Shown: positions 22,466 to 37,863, counted from the first letter of the stretch. The stretch: 64,000 nucleotides of DNA from Caenorhabditis remanei (GCF_010183535.1 NC_071328.1:3844001-3908000); one strand, 5' to 3'. Made by a program: numbers and translations. Notes: generated by a model not told the origin, from the sequence alone.

Positions 22466-24229
22466 TTCTCTTCTCTTTTTCTTGTTCACCCTGTTTATAA
22501 TTTCATCCCTGTAATCACTCTGTACCCACTAATCCGTTTGTATCTTTTGTACCTAACCACTCACCAATTCTACTGTCACTTACTGTAATCTGTAATATTG
22601 TTGCTTCTGTATACTGTCGAATATGATGTAAGCTGGTCTTATATTTAGTTTCGAAACGGTTTTAACACTGTTTTCTTTGTATTTTTTCTAAATTTCTGAA
22701 ATTTAATTGGTGAGAATTAATTGTGAAAATAAAACTAAATTTACTCGAAATCAACTCTTTTCATGGAGGTTTCAGATGACTTTTCTAACTTTAACTATTT
22801 GCTAAAAGAACGTAGTTTCAGAACGGAATATGTACTATTAGAAAGCTGGTTTCTAGGGTATTCAGAATATGTTTTTGATTTTTATTTAGCTCAAAACTGA
22901 ACTAAATCACAAAGCTTCAAACATACAGTACCAACCAATAATAGAGAAAACTTACAACTTTTGAGAAACAATGTCGGAGTGACAAAAAGTCTAAAAGTTT
23001 CAAATTTAAAATGAGTTTGGAGATGAAACCTGAAGCTTTAATTTTGTAGTTGACATCTTTTTCAAACGAGTGACATTTAATAAGTTATATACTGCTGAAC
23101 TTGGACAGATCTTTGTACGCCTACATTTCAGTCGACGTCGAGTGGACGTTATAACTCTTCAGGGACGATTTGTAAGAAAAAAGGATAAATTACCAAAATG
23201 AAGATCTACTTTTGATAAGTATTTTTGTAGTTGATAACTGTTTCATACGACCGTTATAAAATAGGTTATGTGCTGCTGAACATAGGGAGATTTATAAATA
23301 GTAGTCTCAATTAGTGTCCATTCTTTGCCCAGTAATAACTCTTTAGGGACAATTTTTTTAAAGAAGTGCCCAACTACAAAAATAAAGATCTAGCTTTGAT
23401 GAATATTTTTGTAGTTGAAAACTTTTTCTTACAAGCGATACCTAATAAGTTACAGACTGCTGAACGTGAACAGATTTGTTCACGCCTCCATTTCAGTCGA
23501 CGTCGAGTTGAAGTTATAGCTCTTTAGGGACGATTTTTAGGAAAAAAGGATCAAATACAAAAATGAAGATCTAGTTTTGATTAATATTTTTATAGTTGAC
23601 AACTTTCTTGTTTGAACATCTCTCGATTAGTTATCGTCGATCAAAGGCATCTCCCCCATAACCACTGTCAGACCAATTACCTTTTTAAAATATGCTAAAA
23701 TCTCAAAAATTGAAAGAGCTATCAAAAACTATCAACTATTGAATTAAATCTCTGAGTTGTTTCTATGTAACCTACAAAAATTGAACTTATCAGACTCGAA
23801 GTTACCGCTTTTCCAAAATCGATGTACTCCACTGAAACTGTGAAAACATTTCTTCCTTGGCAACTTTTGTAAGCTCAATTCAAGCGGATTGAAAAGCTGA
23901 TGACGTGAAAATTCAGAATCAGTATTCCGATTTCGATAAACTTTAAAATGAACCGAGTTACAAGGCTTTTAGTGCGAACACCACTGAATTTACTAGTGGA
24001 TTCTCTGCTAAAAACTCGTATAACTGCGTTCATTTTCATTTAAAAAAAAATTATTTTATATAATTAGATTCCCCAAAATTCCAGCTTTCTAACCATATTG
24101 GTCCCTTCAAGAACATTCTAAAAATAGGGCCTTCTGAATGAACGTCGCTGCAGTGGTAGCGAAGAAATCATCTAAATTTAATGTTCTATTCGCAAAAAAA
24201 TATATGAGATTTCATCACATTCAATTCTA

Positions 24230-25084
24230 AACGATTATCGGCACCCCTCGAATTTATAAAAAGCAAAAAATTGAGTCATTCTTCCATCATTCTCGACCAT
24301 TCTTCTACTACGTTCCTCAGCACAATTTCCTCTGAAAAATTCCAGTGCAAGTCTGCAATTTTTCCCCGCCAAATTAAAACCATCTCTGCAAACTTCTTGT
24401 CTCGTTTCCCATTCATTTAGCAGCGACGGAATAGGTCAAAGAGCAGAAAATCAAGCGTGCGCGTTGCGGAGAATCGAGAAAAAAACAAGAAACGACGGCG
24501 CCATGAGAGTGTGAGAAACTGATAAGGTTCGGTGGAAATTTCCATGGAATTTTCTCTTATTTTCTCACTGATTTTTCGCCTTCTCCTCATCCCACATTTT
24601 CCCACCACGTGACTTTTTATGACGAGTGTATGTATTACATGTATGTACATTCATTTGGTTTGTTTTAACAAATTATTTCCTTCTTTTTTTCTTTATCTTT
24701 TCGTATTTTTCGCTCACTCCGATAGGGGAATCTTTAATGATCGTCGAATAGGTTTTATCACTACATTGGGAAGGTCATAAATAGAATTCGGAAACCGATT
24801 CGGAGAGAGAAAAAAGTGGAGAACAGCATAATAGTGATAAATCGCGCCGCAGATTTTCTGATTTTCCCACCCTACTTTTGTCTTTACATACAAAACAGCA
24901 GCCACGCGGTGGCGTCGTAATCGTTGTCGTCAACTAAATACTCTACTTCCGAAGATGTTCTCTATGTGTCTATTGAAACCAGCTACCGTCTCTCTTCTTT
25001 TTTCCTATTTTTAACTCCCTTCTTCTCTTTTCATTTTGGGAGGTCAATGAGTAAAGGCAACTATCGCGTTTTTTCCTTTCAGGC
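24230..25084. other. Intergenic region before the PIWI-only gene
   Basis: No exon is supported. No N, PAZ or MID coding sequence is visible. The stretch ends in a polypyrimidine TTTTTTCCTTTCAG at 25069-25082, two bases before the ATG of the next gene, most simply an SL trans-splice acceptor. Confidence 0.5.
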
Positions 25085-27234
<2,150 letters not shown>

Positions 27235-27584
27235 CTTTCTAATATTTTGACACCCGTTGTTGTTGTTACCGTTATAATTCGAATTATAATTCAATCATTC
27301 CCAATATTTTCCCTAATTGATGTGATATCACAAGTATTTAACCAACTAAATAAACGAGCAACGTTTTATCCACTGTGGAATGAGGGAGTCAGTAAAGTAG
27401 AAGACGTGAGAGAGAGAGATTGTTATAAAATAGAAGATTTTGCTGAGTTGAACTGTGGAGAACCGTAAAAATAAGAAAGAATCGAGAAAAGAAAAGTGGA
27501 AAAGTAGGATTCAGATTTTTTAAAACATGAGAACAAAGTGATTATATGATTATACAAGAGATAATTAGGGAACTGATAAAAGAG

Positions 27585-30145
27585 TTAAGTTTTTTGCCGT
27601 TTTTGAGGTGGACCTTCTTGATGTTGCGCTTTGTGCCTCTGTTGCTTTTTTACCTCCAAAACTCGAAGTGCATGCTTGATATAACTGCAAGAAAGGGGCT
27701 CTAAATTCATTATTTTCAAATTATTCTTACTCTGTCAAGTACTGTTCTGTCACCGGATTCACCATAGTATCCACCACGTTTTTCGCAGTATTTAAACCAT
27801 TGGGAAGTGACTTATCCGTTCGTTCTCTCATGAATTTCCACGATTTTGGCCGTCCATGATCATCAACAGTCATAGTACATTCGATAATCTTATTGTTGTA
27901 TGCCCTCAAACTGCCTGTCACTGGCATCGTTCCGAACGGTTGTTGGCAATTTTGAACGAACAGATTTCCTGTCCATTCCGGTAGCATTCCTTCGCGAACA
28001 TGCCTCTCAATTTTCAGGAGGAAATCCACAGAGTTGTGCGATGGGGGCTTCCATTTCAGCACTTTGTCACATCTTCCTGTTTCATATGGCTGGAAAAAAG
28101 AGGTTTTGATTTTTAATGGGTTATTCAGGTCATGTAAAAATGTATTTTATTCACGAACGGTGAAAAATGTAATTTTTAGGTGTTTTCTTCCCTTTTTTCT
28201 CGTTTTCTACACGTTTTTCACCGTTTTTCTGCAGTCATCATTTCGGCAGTCAACATCCAAAAGTTTAAAGGCGCATTGAATTATTGAATTTGGATATCTC
28301 GATGCGGGCGGCATCCTTTCCATGTTCACTGCAGAAATGATAATGGAAAACTGTAGAAAAACGGTGAAAACTGTAAAAAGAGAAAAAATGGGAGAAAAAC
28401 ATGAAAAATACATTTTCCACCGTTCGTGAATAAGTTGAAATATGTATCAAACAGTGAGCGAATACCCGATGTTTTGGCTGGAAAATGAGACCGTCGATTT
28501 CATGTCCAACATGCTGTACAAACTTCGGTTCAAACAGCTTCGCAGTGGCACACAAATCATAGAAATCCTTTCTTCGCACTGACATGATTTGCCGTTCTGG
28601 TCGAATGCGACCCGAGACGAATGCAGCTTTTCGTTTGTTGATAATTTCTGTTTGAATAATTTCGAATCGCTTGTGAAATGGTTCCTTCATCACATTAAAT
28701 CCCTGAAAAATGTTTTTTTGATAGAGAAATGCTTCATTAAATTTCTTACTGCAAACCGCATAATATCGTAGATTAGCATTCGGGGCTTGTTGACTTCGTA
28801 GCCGTGCTCCATCACCTAAACAAAATTTTATTAAAACATTTTTGCTTTAAAAAGTTAAAATGCTACTTTATCGATGATAACTTCGGTATCCACAAGAGTT
28901 CCTAGGAGCGGAGATCCGTCTTTCGTCACAAAATCCAAATTCTCTATCTCGAAAACCTCATTATCACGATCGAAAGCGTACACTTCACCGTCGTTCATGT
29001 ACACAATATATCTCATTCCGTCGGCTTTCCAAGACACCATGTAATCTTCTTCTTCCAGTAATTTTATATTCTTGCGACTCAAAGAAACCGGTTGGAGACC
29101 AGGAAATCCTTGTTTATTCCACTTGCAAAGTTCTTGAACCTTCGCCTGTAGAATGCTCTTTTTTCCCGGATCTTCGCAATGTCTGACACCTTCAATGAGT
29201 CCATCCATGAACTGTTTAGAGTTGGATGTTCGACCGTTTTGACTGTGACCATTCTGATGCCCATTTCCTGTAACATCTATTCTAAATTGCGAAGAAACTG
29301 TAAGAAAGAGCTACAAACCATTCGAATGAGCAGCTGGTTGACTACTGGAAGGCACTGCATTGTCAATGAGATTTGCTGTATCTCGTTCCCAATCTGGTTT
29401 TTCTGGAGCCACAATTCTATCATCCTCTCCGGGATCATAGCGTTCATATAGATCGTCTATGTAGTCTTGCTTGTAAATTCCTCCTTGACGATTTCCGGCA
29501 ACTTCTGTGATGGCTGCATCGAGTCCGTATTCCTACAAGCAACATATTTAATTATTTTTGCATACTTCGTAAAATTAATTACATTAACTTGAAACAAAAA
29601 CGCCGCAATTAGAAATCCAGTTCTGTTGAAACCATGAGTACAATGAATTCCTACAACGAGATCCGGGTTCTTTTCATGAAACTCTTGCACGATTTCAATG
29701 AATTTGTCAGTTTCCTCTTTTGTTGGTGACATTCCACGTCCAGCCATTGCAATCTTTCGATAGATGCATCCTTTTTCGGTAACCTGAAATAAAATCTCCC
29801 TGTTTTTCAATTCTTCCTTTTATTCCCTCACTTCATCCGGGAAGTAATATCGATCGGTGTTAGTGAGGTCGATCCACAGACCGAGTTTGCGGCCATTCAG
29901 AAACGGACTTGTAAACACGTCTGATGGGTGAAATTGCAGTTTTCTTTCCGCAATTTGCTGATCATACATTTTACAGAGCGGTGTTTTGAACGGGAAAAAC
30001 AGATCGTTCACAAGCTGAAAGAGAAAAGTGTGAGCAAACAACTAGTTCACAATTTTCCACGAACCGTTCCAGTTTTTGGACAGTGAAGCCATCGATCAGG
30101 CAGTCCTAATCTCGCTTTATCAGGTGTTGGTCCTTTTGGAGCCAT
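27585..30145 (-). CDS. cel-1: mRNA capping enzyme (RNA triphosphatase and guanylyltransferase)
   Basis: Nine exons (30065-30145, 29832-30014, 29583-29783, 29319-29532, 28867-29267, 28750-28815, 28466-28702, 27731-28089, 27585-27684) keep phase and encode 613 aa. The N-terminal half is a cysteine-phosphatase-type RNA triphosphatase with the P-loop HCTHGFNRTG. The C-terminal half is a nucleotidyltransferase with KADGMR (the lysine that takes GMP), then DGEVYAFDR, TEVIID, EIDGLIF and VLKWKPP, ending in the OB-fold. It removes the gamma phosphate of nascent pre-mRNA and adds GMP, in the nucleus on Pol II. An Asn/Gly/His/Ser-rich linker (exons 4-5) joins the halves. It is divergent from npp-14, with start codons about 430 bp apart. 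Intron 7 is filled by a foldback element. Confidence 0.95.
28139..28446. repeat. Foldback element filling intron 7 of cel-1
   Basis: TTCACGAACGGTGAAAAATG near 28150 is inverted as CATTTTCCACCGTTCGTGAA near 28415, with inner GTTTTTCACCGTTTTTC-type arms. The intron (377 bp) is far longer than its neighbours, which are about 50 bp, because of this insert. Confidence 0.7.
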
Positions 30146-30575
30146 TTTGAGCCAATTTCAATAGTAGAAATCGACAGAGATTCGAGACGAAGCGACGAAT
30201 CTGACTGAACCCTTGCGAAATGTTGCGGCTGACTCGTTTGCGCGTTTCTCGTTACAAGGCGTGTCTCTCGTGCCCTTGGCGCATTTTCGAATTCTTTTTT
30301 TTTCGATTTCTGTTGTAAATTCGAATTAAAAACAATATTTTAATGCTCTATTTTTTATTTAATCAAGAGAAATAATTAGAAAGAAAACATAATCAATTTG
30401 TTGACAAAAAGATAACTTCTCACTTGTCTTCCTCCTACTCGCCAGCAGACTTCTCTCATCATTCTCTTGTTTTTTATTTTCGTTCTTCGTGTTTTTGCTC
30501 TTTGTTCTTTCTCATTTTCCTTTAAATTTGTCTTTTTCTTTACTTTCATTTCAATATATTTATTCATTTTCAGAG
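30146..30575. promoter_or_regulatory. Divergent promoter region between cel-1 and npp-14
   Basis: About 430 bp separate the two start codons. It is T-rich towards npp-14 and ends in ATTTTCAG at 30566-30573, two bases before its ATG (probable trans-splice acceptor). A GCGTGTCTC/CTTGGCGC stretch at 30258-30283 is the only GC-rich part. No specific factor site is recognised. Confidence 0.4.
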
Positions 30576-33500
30576 ATGTCGACCGATGAAGTGGCTCAAG
30601 ACGTGTCGCAGGTCAACGATTTCCACTTCCACACATGCCGAAAATTTCGGCTTTTCTCCCAGAAGACGGAAGGATCTTCAGAAGGCGTGATTGTTCGCAA
30701 CCGTCTCGTCACATCCTCACAGCTCGGAGTCACTTTTGCCTTATACGATAAAAATCAAGTCAGAATTATTGCTTTTATTCAGTATTTTATTTAATATATT
30801 TTCAGGTGACATGTTTCTCCACAAAAAGTCTCCTCGGCTACAAAGTCACTCGGGAAAACATGAATTCGGAGGTGACAGATTTGTCTGTGAAGACAATACG
30901 TTTATTCGGAGTCGAGTCGATCAACGATATGGGAGTCAACTCGGATGGAACCCTTCTTGCTATCCTTCATACCCGGAATAACGACGTCTCCGTCGACGTT
31001 TTCGACATCAAAACTTTATGTTCTTCCACATCTTCCGACCCTTTCAAACCTCTTTGCAGTACACGAGTTGGCACTGAACAAACGAATCAAGGAACGTGTC
31101 TAGAATGGAATCCCGCTTTCCCGGATACGTTCGCTGCAGCATCGACGGATAGGAGTATCATGGTGGCTAAAATCAATCCACAAAACCCAACTAGTCAGAA
31201 GCTCATTGGAATCGGAAAGCTTGGAGCCATCACCACAGCGATTAGTTGGAGTCCGAAGGGAAAACAATTGACAATAGGAGATTCGTTGGGAAAAATAGTT
31301 CAGTTGAAGCCAGAGCTCGATGTTGTCCGCAGTCAATTCGGACCAGATCACTCCCCCGCTTATGGAAAAGTCACCGGATTGTGTTGGCTCGCCACCACAG
31401 AATGGATGGTTTCATTCGAACGAGGAACAGATCATGATGCATATCTGATGAGATGTAAAAAGGATAAACCGACGGAGTGGATTCAATACCACGAACTTTC
31501 GTATACATCTTCGAAATGGTCATTTGTTCCACAACTGCTCCCAGCTACTCAGTTGCTTGTCGACTGGAATGTAGTGATTGTTGGAAACTCGAAGACAAGT
31601 GAAATCTCAGTTGTGGGAAAGAGAGACGAATGGCAGACATGGGTACCAGTAGAAGGAGAAGGAATCTATCTTCCAACGACTTCAAATGGTAAAGATACGA
31701 TTCCGATTGGTGTCTCTATCGATAGATCAATGACGGATGAAGTTTCCTTGAGTAAGGGACTTTTTTTTATTGTTTCTTCAATTTAATATAACTATTTCCA
31801 GAACCAGATGGATCTCAGAAGCACCGCCCGTCTCCTCTCGTCTTGTGCCTTACGAATGATGGTGTTTTGACTGCCCATCATGTTATAAGCACTTTTGCGC
31901 CCCATAAACCTTGCCAAATGTAAGAGTTTTCGAACTTTTGATAACAAGGAAAGGAAATTATACTTTCAATACTTTCAGAGCAAGTCAAAACTTGGCTATC
32001 GTTGGATTAACGAAATTGCAAATGGAGCAACAGAAAGATGCCTCCCCGGCTCCTGCCTCTTCTCAACCTGTAGCCAAACCTTCTACGATTTTCGATCAGA
32101 CACCGAAAACGTCAGCTACTCCCACTAACCTTTTCAGTACATCACCAAAACCTGTCACCCCACTTTTTGGATCAACAACACCCGCTGCTACGCCTTCATT
32201 CATGCTCGGCACTCCAGCTGCTGCTCCAACTCCATCCACTGCAGCCTCAGAGCCAGTGCCGGTTGCTACGCCAAAATCCGCCCAAGAAGAGGCGGCTGCT
32301 ATTGAGAAGAAGAAAGCAGAAGCATTAGCTGCTAAAAAGAAGATTCTCGTTGAGCGATACTGTAAGATGAACAGTTCTATGGCTTCAACAAAAGATTTTA
32401 TGATGAAAATGTCGTTTGCTGTTGGAAAATTGAAGGCCACGGTTTTTGAATGTGCACAAGTGATTCAGGAGAACTTTGCTGGCTCGAAGAACGTTATAGA
32501 AGAGCTTCGGACTATCGTAACAGCTCTAGAACGAATGTCTGAAAGAACACAACATACAGTGAAAGAGATGGATTTCGAGACTGAGGAGAAGATGGAATTG
32601 GTTAGTAGGAATGAGAGTGGAGAACGGATTCTGGAGAAGCTGCAGGAAATGTCAGAGACGGAGAAGTTGATGAGATTCAACAAGATGGAGACCGCCGCTG
32701 ATTTGTTATATGGAAAATTTGAAGAGTGCAATGAAAATATGAAGAAATTGAGACAGAACTTGATTGAAAAGGTTTGTTTTTTTGAAGGTTTTTCCCTATT
32801 GAACCATTATTCTTCCAGGAATCTCTTCGCAAGGCATCCGTCCTCTCTCCTCTTCGTAATAATTCAAATCTAACACATTTTCGAACAAGTGCTGAAACAG
32901 AAATCGCACTGAAAGTTATGCGAAACGTGTCTAAGATTATCGTTGACACTCGTGAACGTATCCAGATGACTGAACTAGAATTCGTGCGACTCAAACGAGA
33001 TGTACAGAAGAATGACGATAAGAAGACTAAGAAGAATGTAACCATCTCACAGCCAGCTGAAATCAGTATTCTGGAAGGAGACGCTCCGAAACGTTCAAAT
33101 GTGACGGATGCTCAAATTGTGAAAGCGAGACAAACATTGGTGGCTCGTATCCAGAAACGAGGAGTTGTGAAGACAAGGGATGTGATTATTGAGTCATACA
33201 AGAAGCCAGCTGAGCCGAGACAGAAGAGAGACAATGAAATTGACACATCTAATCTCGCCAATGCTATTCTGAAATTGAGCATGACGCCCAGAAGAGTTAT
33301 GCAATCATCCTCGATCTTCTCTCCAGCAACCTTAACTCCATCTACGAAATCAGATGCAGCAACTCAAGCTGATGAGCCACCCATTGTGAAAACTGTCGTA
33401 GTTACTGTGGAATCACCAGCGAAGCCTATCGCAGCGGCACCAGTTGTATCTAAACCGGTTTCGAAGCCAGCTACGACAACGACTACTTCATCTATCATTA

Positions 33501-34990
33501 CACCAAAGATCACTGCAGTAAAGGAAGAACCGAAGGAGCAGAAACAACCTCTTGCCACTTCTTCTTCAATCTTCTCAGGAAGTCTATTTGGCTCAAAGAC
33601 GCCTCAAGCTCCAGCAGCCAAACCTTCACTATTCGGAACACCAGAAGATACAAAGCCAAAGGTGGAACAAGCGAAGACGCCTGTGATTGAAGAAGTTCCG
33701 GAGAAATCAGAAGAGACGAAAGCACCTGTGAATGAAGAGAAATCAGAGAGTGAGCAAGCTGCTCCAATAGTGGAAGAACCAAAATCAGAGCCACCGAAGG
33801 CAGAAGAAGTACCCAAAGTCGTGGCCCCTACAGAAACTCCAGCTCCAGCTGCCCCAGTGGAAACTAATGTTGATACCACACCGAAAACTCCAAGCTTCTG
33901 TAAGTGTGACCATGCCTTTTTCTCCAATAAGTCAGTTTTTTTCAGCATTCAACACCACTCCGAAGTCTGCAACATCTACACCATCAATTTTCGGAGGTGG
34001 TCTCAAATCGACAACACCGAACTCTTCAAATTCTTCGAGCATTTTTGGAGGAGCAGCTCAGCCAACGCCAGTTGCGGCAGCCAACACTTCGAGCGTTTTC
34101 GGGGGCGGAGCTAAAACCTCTCCTTTTGGAAGTTTCGGAGCAACGCAACCAGCTCAGAATCCAGCGCCAGCCGCCGCTCCAGCAGTATCATTTTCTTTCA
34201 ACACGGGAGCATCTGCACCACCGAAACCAGCTAGCTTCGGAGCATTTGGAGGTGGTGCCCCAGCAAAGCCATCGTCTGTTTTCGGAGCTTCGGTTACCGC
34301 TCCTACTGTACCAAATGTTGATGATGGAATGGAAGATGATTCGATGATAAATGCCGGTGGACCAGGAGGATTCATGAGTGGACTTGGTAATTCTACCGCT
34401 GCGAACACTTCAAATAGTGGCGGTAACCTGTTTGCACCCAAACCATCAGCAGGGACAACATCAAGCAGCTCGTGGCTTTTCGGTGGAGGCGCCGCTTCAC
34501 AACAACAATCACAGCAACAACAGAAGGTAAGCACACAATCTAATAGAGTGAACTCTAAACTTTCATTTTTTAGCCTTCCTTCTCTTTCTCCAACGCTGGA
34601 ACGTCTCAACAACCGGCCGCTACTTCTACAAGTTCTGTGTTTGGAGGAGGTCCAAAGTTCGGATCGTCACCAGTCTTCGGAGGGAAAGCATTCGGAGGAG
34701 GCGCAGCTGCACCAGCTGCTACTGGTTTGAGCAAGAATGCTTCAATCTTCGGAGGTGGAGTTTCGTCATCACCAAGTGCTCCGGTAGCTTCCGGTGGATT
34801 CGCTCAGTTTGCAACTGGCCAGAAGACGTCATCACTGTTTGGAGGAGGTGCAGCTGCTGCTACTCCACAACCCAACTCTTCGATCTTTGGCGGAGGAGCC
34901 AAGACATCACCCGCTCCAGCATCTTCGATTTTCGGCGGAGGCGCTTCAACCAACGCCAACAAGACTGCATCTTTCACATCATGGCGATAA
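30576..34990 (+). CDS. npp-14: FG-repeat nucleoporin Nup214/CAN orthologue
   Basis: Seven exons (30576-30758, 30806-31751, 31802-31919, 31979-32771, 32819-33899, 33946-34526, 34574-34990) stay in phase and encode 1372 aa. The first ~450 residues form a beta-propeller-like region (LEWNPAFPDTFAAASTDRS is a typical blade). A Pro/Ala/Thr-rich linker, a Lys/Glu-rich coiled-coil (~560-740) and a long disordered part follow. The C-terminal ~450 residues are packed with FG repeats of the SIFGGG, SVFGGG and SLFGG type. It belongs to the cytoplasmic filament complex of the nuclear pore and takes part in mRNA and protein export. Length and layout match the Nup214 family. Confidence 0.93.
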
Positions 34991-35376
34991 ACTTTTCCAT
35001 GTCTAACATATCGATTAACCTGAATTTTATTGTAGTTTACCTTATTTCTCGATTCTACTTCTGTACCCCTGTTTTATTGATTCTTTCGTACTGGTCTTCT
35101 GTTGTGTACCACGATTTTATTTTCATGAACATTGTCAAGTATCGTTCGCTAATTTTTTTTTCAGATAACTTGCTTGTTTGAATATTCTGAACCTATTCAT
35201 TCAATATCTGAATTACTACTAAATAGGTGTGCATCGATTTCAATATTCCCAAATTTCAGAATGGCGCTCGTTAATAATATATTTCGACCTTCCGCATTGA
35301 CCGCTAATCTATTTGAAAATATGATTTCTCATTTTCTTTTCTTTTTCTCTTTTCCAATTCGTTTTCAACTGGAAAA

Positions 35377-37863
35377 ATGGTGAGCAATGGAAGCAGAAAA
35401 AAGACGGGTTCACGACCACTTTGGATTGTGAAAATTAACAAGCGAATGAGGTAAACCATGATTTTTATTTCTTTTGAATTATATGTTTTTCAGCATGAGC
35501 AAGTTTAAAACAGAAGCAAAATGGATCACCGCCGAGAACCTTTCGTGGGTGCTTAAAGGGGAACCGACGGACAATGTCTACCAGGTGACACTCGGTAGAA
35601 AGAGTCACTCATGTTAACCATTTTTCTGTTCAGGTCACAGTGGAGACGATGGAAAACTGCGAAACGGACGAATGTATGCAGAAGATGTGGGTGCCAGAAG
35701 AGTTCGTGAAGGCCACCGGTGAGATGCTGGAGAGATTCGATGAAGAAGAAGAGGAAGAAATTGAGGTTTGTGTAGTGTAGAGACGATTGTATGATGCGGT
35801 GCGAAATTGCGTAAATCGACACAAAAACGGCTCTTGCAAGAAGATCTTGTGCCAAGCGCGTGTATGAAACTTCGCGCAACAGCAGCTACTCGAACTCTCA
35901 ACTGTACCTCACTCAAAACAAAGTAAAGATTGAAAATGAATTTGCAATCTGACATTCACTCTTTTCGTTTTGGTTCCGTTTCGAGTTTCTGTACAAAGTT
36001 GTGGTGGCTCGTTTACAAGCAATACCGCGTAAATCGACACCAAAACGGCTCTTGTGCTTATTAAAACTTCGCGCAACACAAGTTACTCGAACTTTCAGCT
36101 GTACATCACTCAAAAAAAAAAAAGATTGAAAATAAATCTGAAACCTGACATTTTCTACTAGTTTCTTTCGTTTTGGTGTTGTTTCGAGCGTGTGTACTGA
36201 CAAGTTTTGTGAGCCCCGCAACACTGCGTAAATCGACACCAAAACGGCTTTTGTGCTTATCATGCTTGTACGAAACTTTGCGCAACATAAGTTTTTCGAA
36301 CTCTCACCTGTACCTCACCCAAAACAAAATAAGGATTGAAAATAAACCTGCAATCTGGCATTCCCTTTTTCGTTTTGTTTTGTATTAAAGTTGTGGTGAT
36401 TCGCTTACAGCAACACCGCGTAAATCGACATCAAAACGGCTCTTAGGCTTATTTGAAACTTTGCGCAACATAAGTTTTTCGAACTCTCACCTGTACCGCA
36501 CTTGAAACAAAATAAGAATTGAAAATGAATCTGAAATCTGACATTCCCTCTTTTCGTTTCGGTTCCGTTTCGAGCTTCTGTACAAAGTTGTGGTGGCTCG
36601 CTTCCAAGCAATACCGCGTAAATCGACACCAAAACGGCTCTTGTGCTTATTAAAACTTCGCGCAACACAAGTTACTCGAACTTTCAGCTGTACCTCACTC
36701 AAAACAAAATAAAGATTGAAAATAAATCTGAAATATGACATTTCCTATAAGTTTCTGTCGTTTTGGTGTTGTTTCGAGCGTGTGTACTGACAAGTTATGT
36801 GAGCCCCGCAACACTGCGTAAATCGACACCAAAACGGCTTTTGTGCTTATCATGCTTGTACGAAACTTTGCGCAACATAAGTTTTTCGAACTCTCACCTG
36901 TACCTCACCCAAAACAAAATAAGGATTGAAAATAAACCTGCAATCTGGCATTCCCTTTTTCGTTTTGTTTTGTATTAAAGTTGTGGTGATTCGCTTACAG
37001 CAACACCGCGTAAATCGACATCAAAACGGCTCTTAAGCTTATTTGAAACTTTGCGCAACATAAGTTTTTCGAACTCTCACCTGTACCGCACTTAAAACAA
37101 AATAAGAATTGAAAATGAATCTGAAATCTGACGTTTCCTATAAGTTTCTGTCGTTTTGGTTCCGTTTCGAGCTTCTGTACAAAGTTGTGGTGGCTCGCTT
37201 CCAAGCAATACCGCGTAAATCGACACCAAAACGGCTCTTGTGCTTATTTGAAACTTCGCGCAACACAAGTTACTCGAACTTTTAGCTGTATCTCACTCAA
37301 AACAAAATAAAGATTGAAAATAAATCTGAAATATGACATTTCCTATAAGTTTCTGTCGTTTTGGTGTCGTTTCGAGCGGTTGTATCAAGAAGTTGTGGTC
37401 GCTCGCTTACATGCAATACCGTGTAAATCGACACCAAAACTGCTCTTGTGCTTAAATAGCATGCTTGGACGAAACTTTGCGCAACACAACTTATCTACAC
37501 TCTCAGCTGTACATCACTCAAAGCATAATAAAGATCGAAGATAAATCCGAAATCTGACGTTTCCTTTGAATTGTTTCCGTTTTGGTGTCGTTTCGAGCGC
37601 GTGTACTGAAAAGTTTTGCAATCCCCGCAACACCGCGTAAATCGACATCAAAACGGCTCTTTCAAAGTATTGTTTTTCAGAATACCCTTGATACTTCAAT
37701 AATGCATGAACTCCTCGGCACGTCTCCAGAATCTATCGATAATGAATACAAACAGGTCTGCGAGGAAGAAACATTCGATCCATATGCCACAGCGGAATCG
37801 GATAACGGTGAAGTCTTCGATGATGTACCGACCGCGACGACGGGAAGCGATGTCAATGCGTGA
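35377..37863 (+). CDS. Small acidic protein of unknown function (159 aa)
   Basis: Exons 35377-35450, 35494-35584, 35634-35765 and 37681-37863 join in phase. The N-terminus is basic (SRKKTGSRPLW), followed by a compact region with WITAENLSWVLKG and MQKMWVPEEF. An acidic run (six Glu) and a Ser/Asp/Glu-rich tail ending in Val-Asn-Ala complete it. I do not recognise the family. It starts 387 bp after npp-14 ends, on the same strand, so it could be a downstream operon gene, but a usable trans-splice acceptor right before the ATG is not obvious. The last intron (1915 bp) consists almost entirely of a tandem satellite. Confidence 0.7.
35800..37665 (+). repeat. Intronic satellite of ~200-bp units with a ~590-bp higher-order period
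   Basis: The block GTAAATCGACA(C/T)CAAAAC recurs at 35811, 36029, 36228, 36420, 36618, 36818, 37010, 37214, 37423 and 37637 (spacing 192-218). Unit pairs 36228/36818, 36420/37010 and 36618/37214 are more alike to each other than to their neighbours, which shows a three-unit (~590-596 bp) higher-order repeat. Each unit also carries CGAAACTT(T/C)GCGCAAC and an AAAACAAAATAA block. The array fills the last intron of the gene ending at 37863. Confidence 0.88.

Larger units (their letters stand above)
15839..24229 (+). repeat. Tandem duplication, unit B (~8.4 kb)
   Basis: Second copy, in direct orientation immediately after unit A. Homology to unit A fades at TTCATCACATTCAATTCTAA near 24229. Against unit A it lacks the 650-bp hAT-like element, has a solo LTR and a family 3 foldback in intron 1, and has a longer 3' flank (22466-24229) with an extra GTAGTTGA / CAGTCGACGTCGAG repeat unit near 23400-23600. 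No other gene is visible in the flank. Confidence 0.85.

Noticed and set aside
34154..34612. Minus-strand ORF antisense to npp-14 FG repeats
   Set aside because: A shadow of the Phe-Gly-Gly repeat coding, with low-complexity composition.
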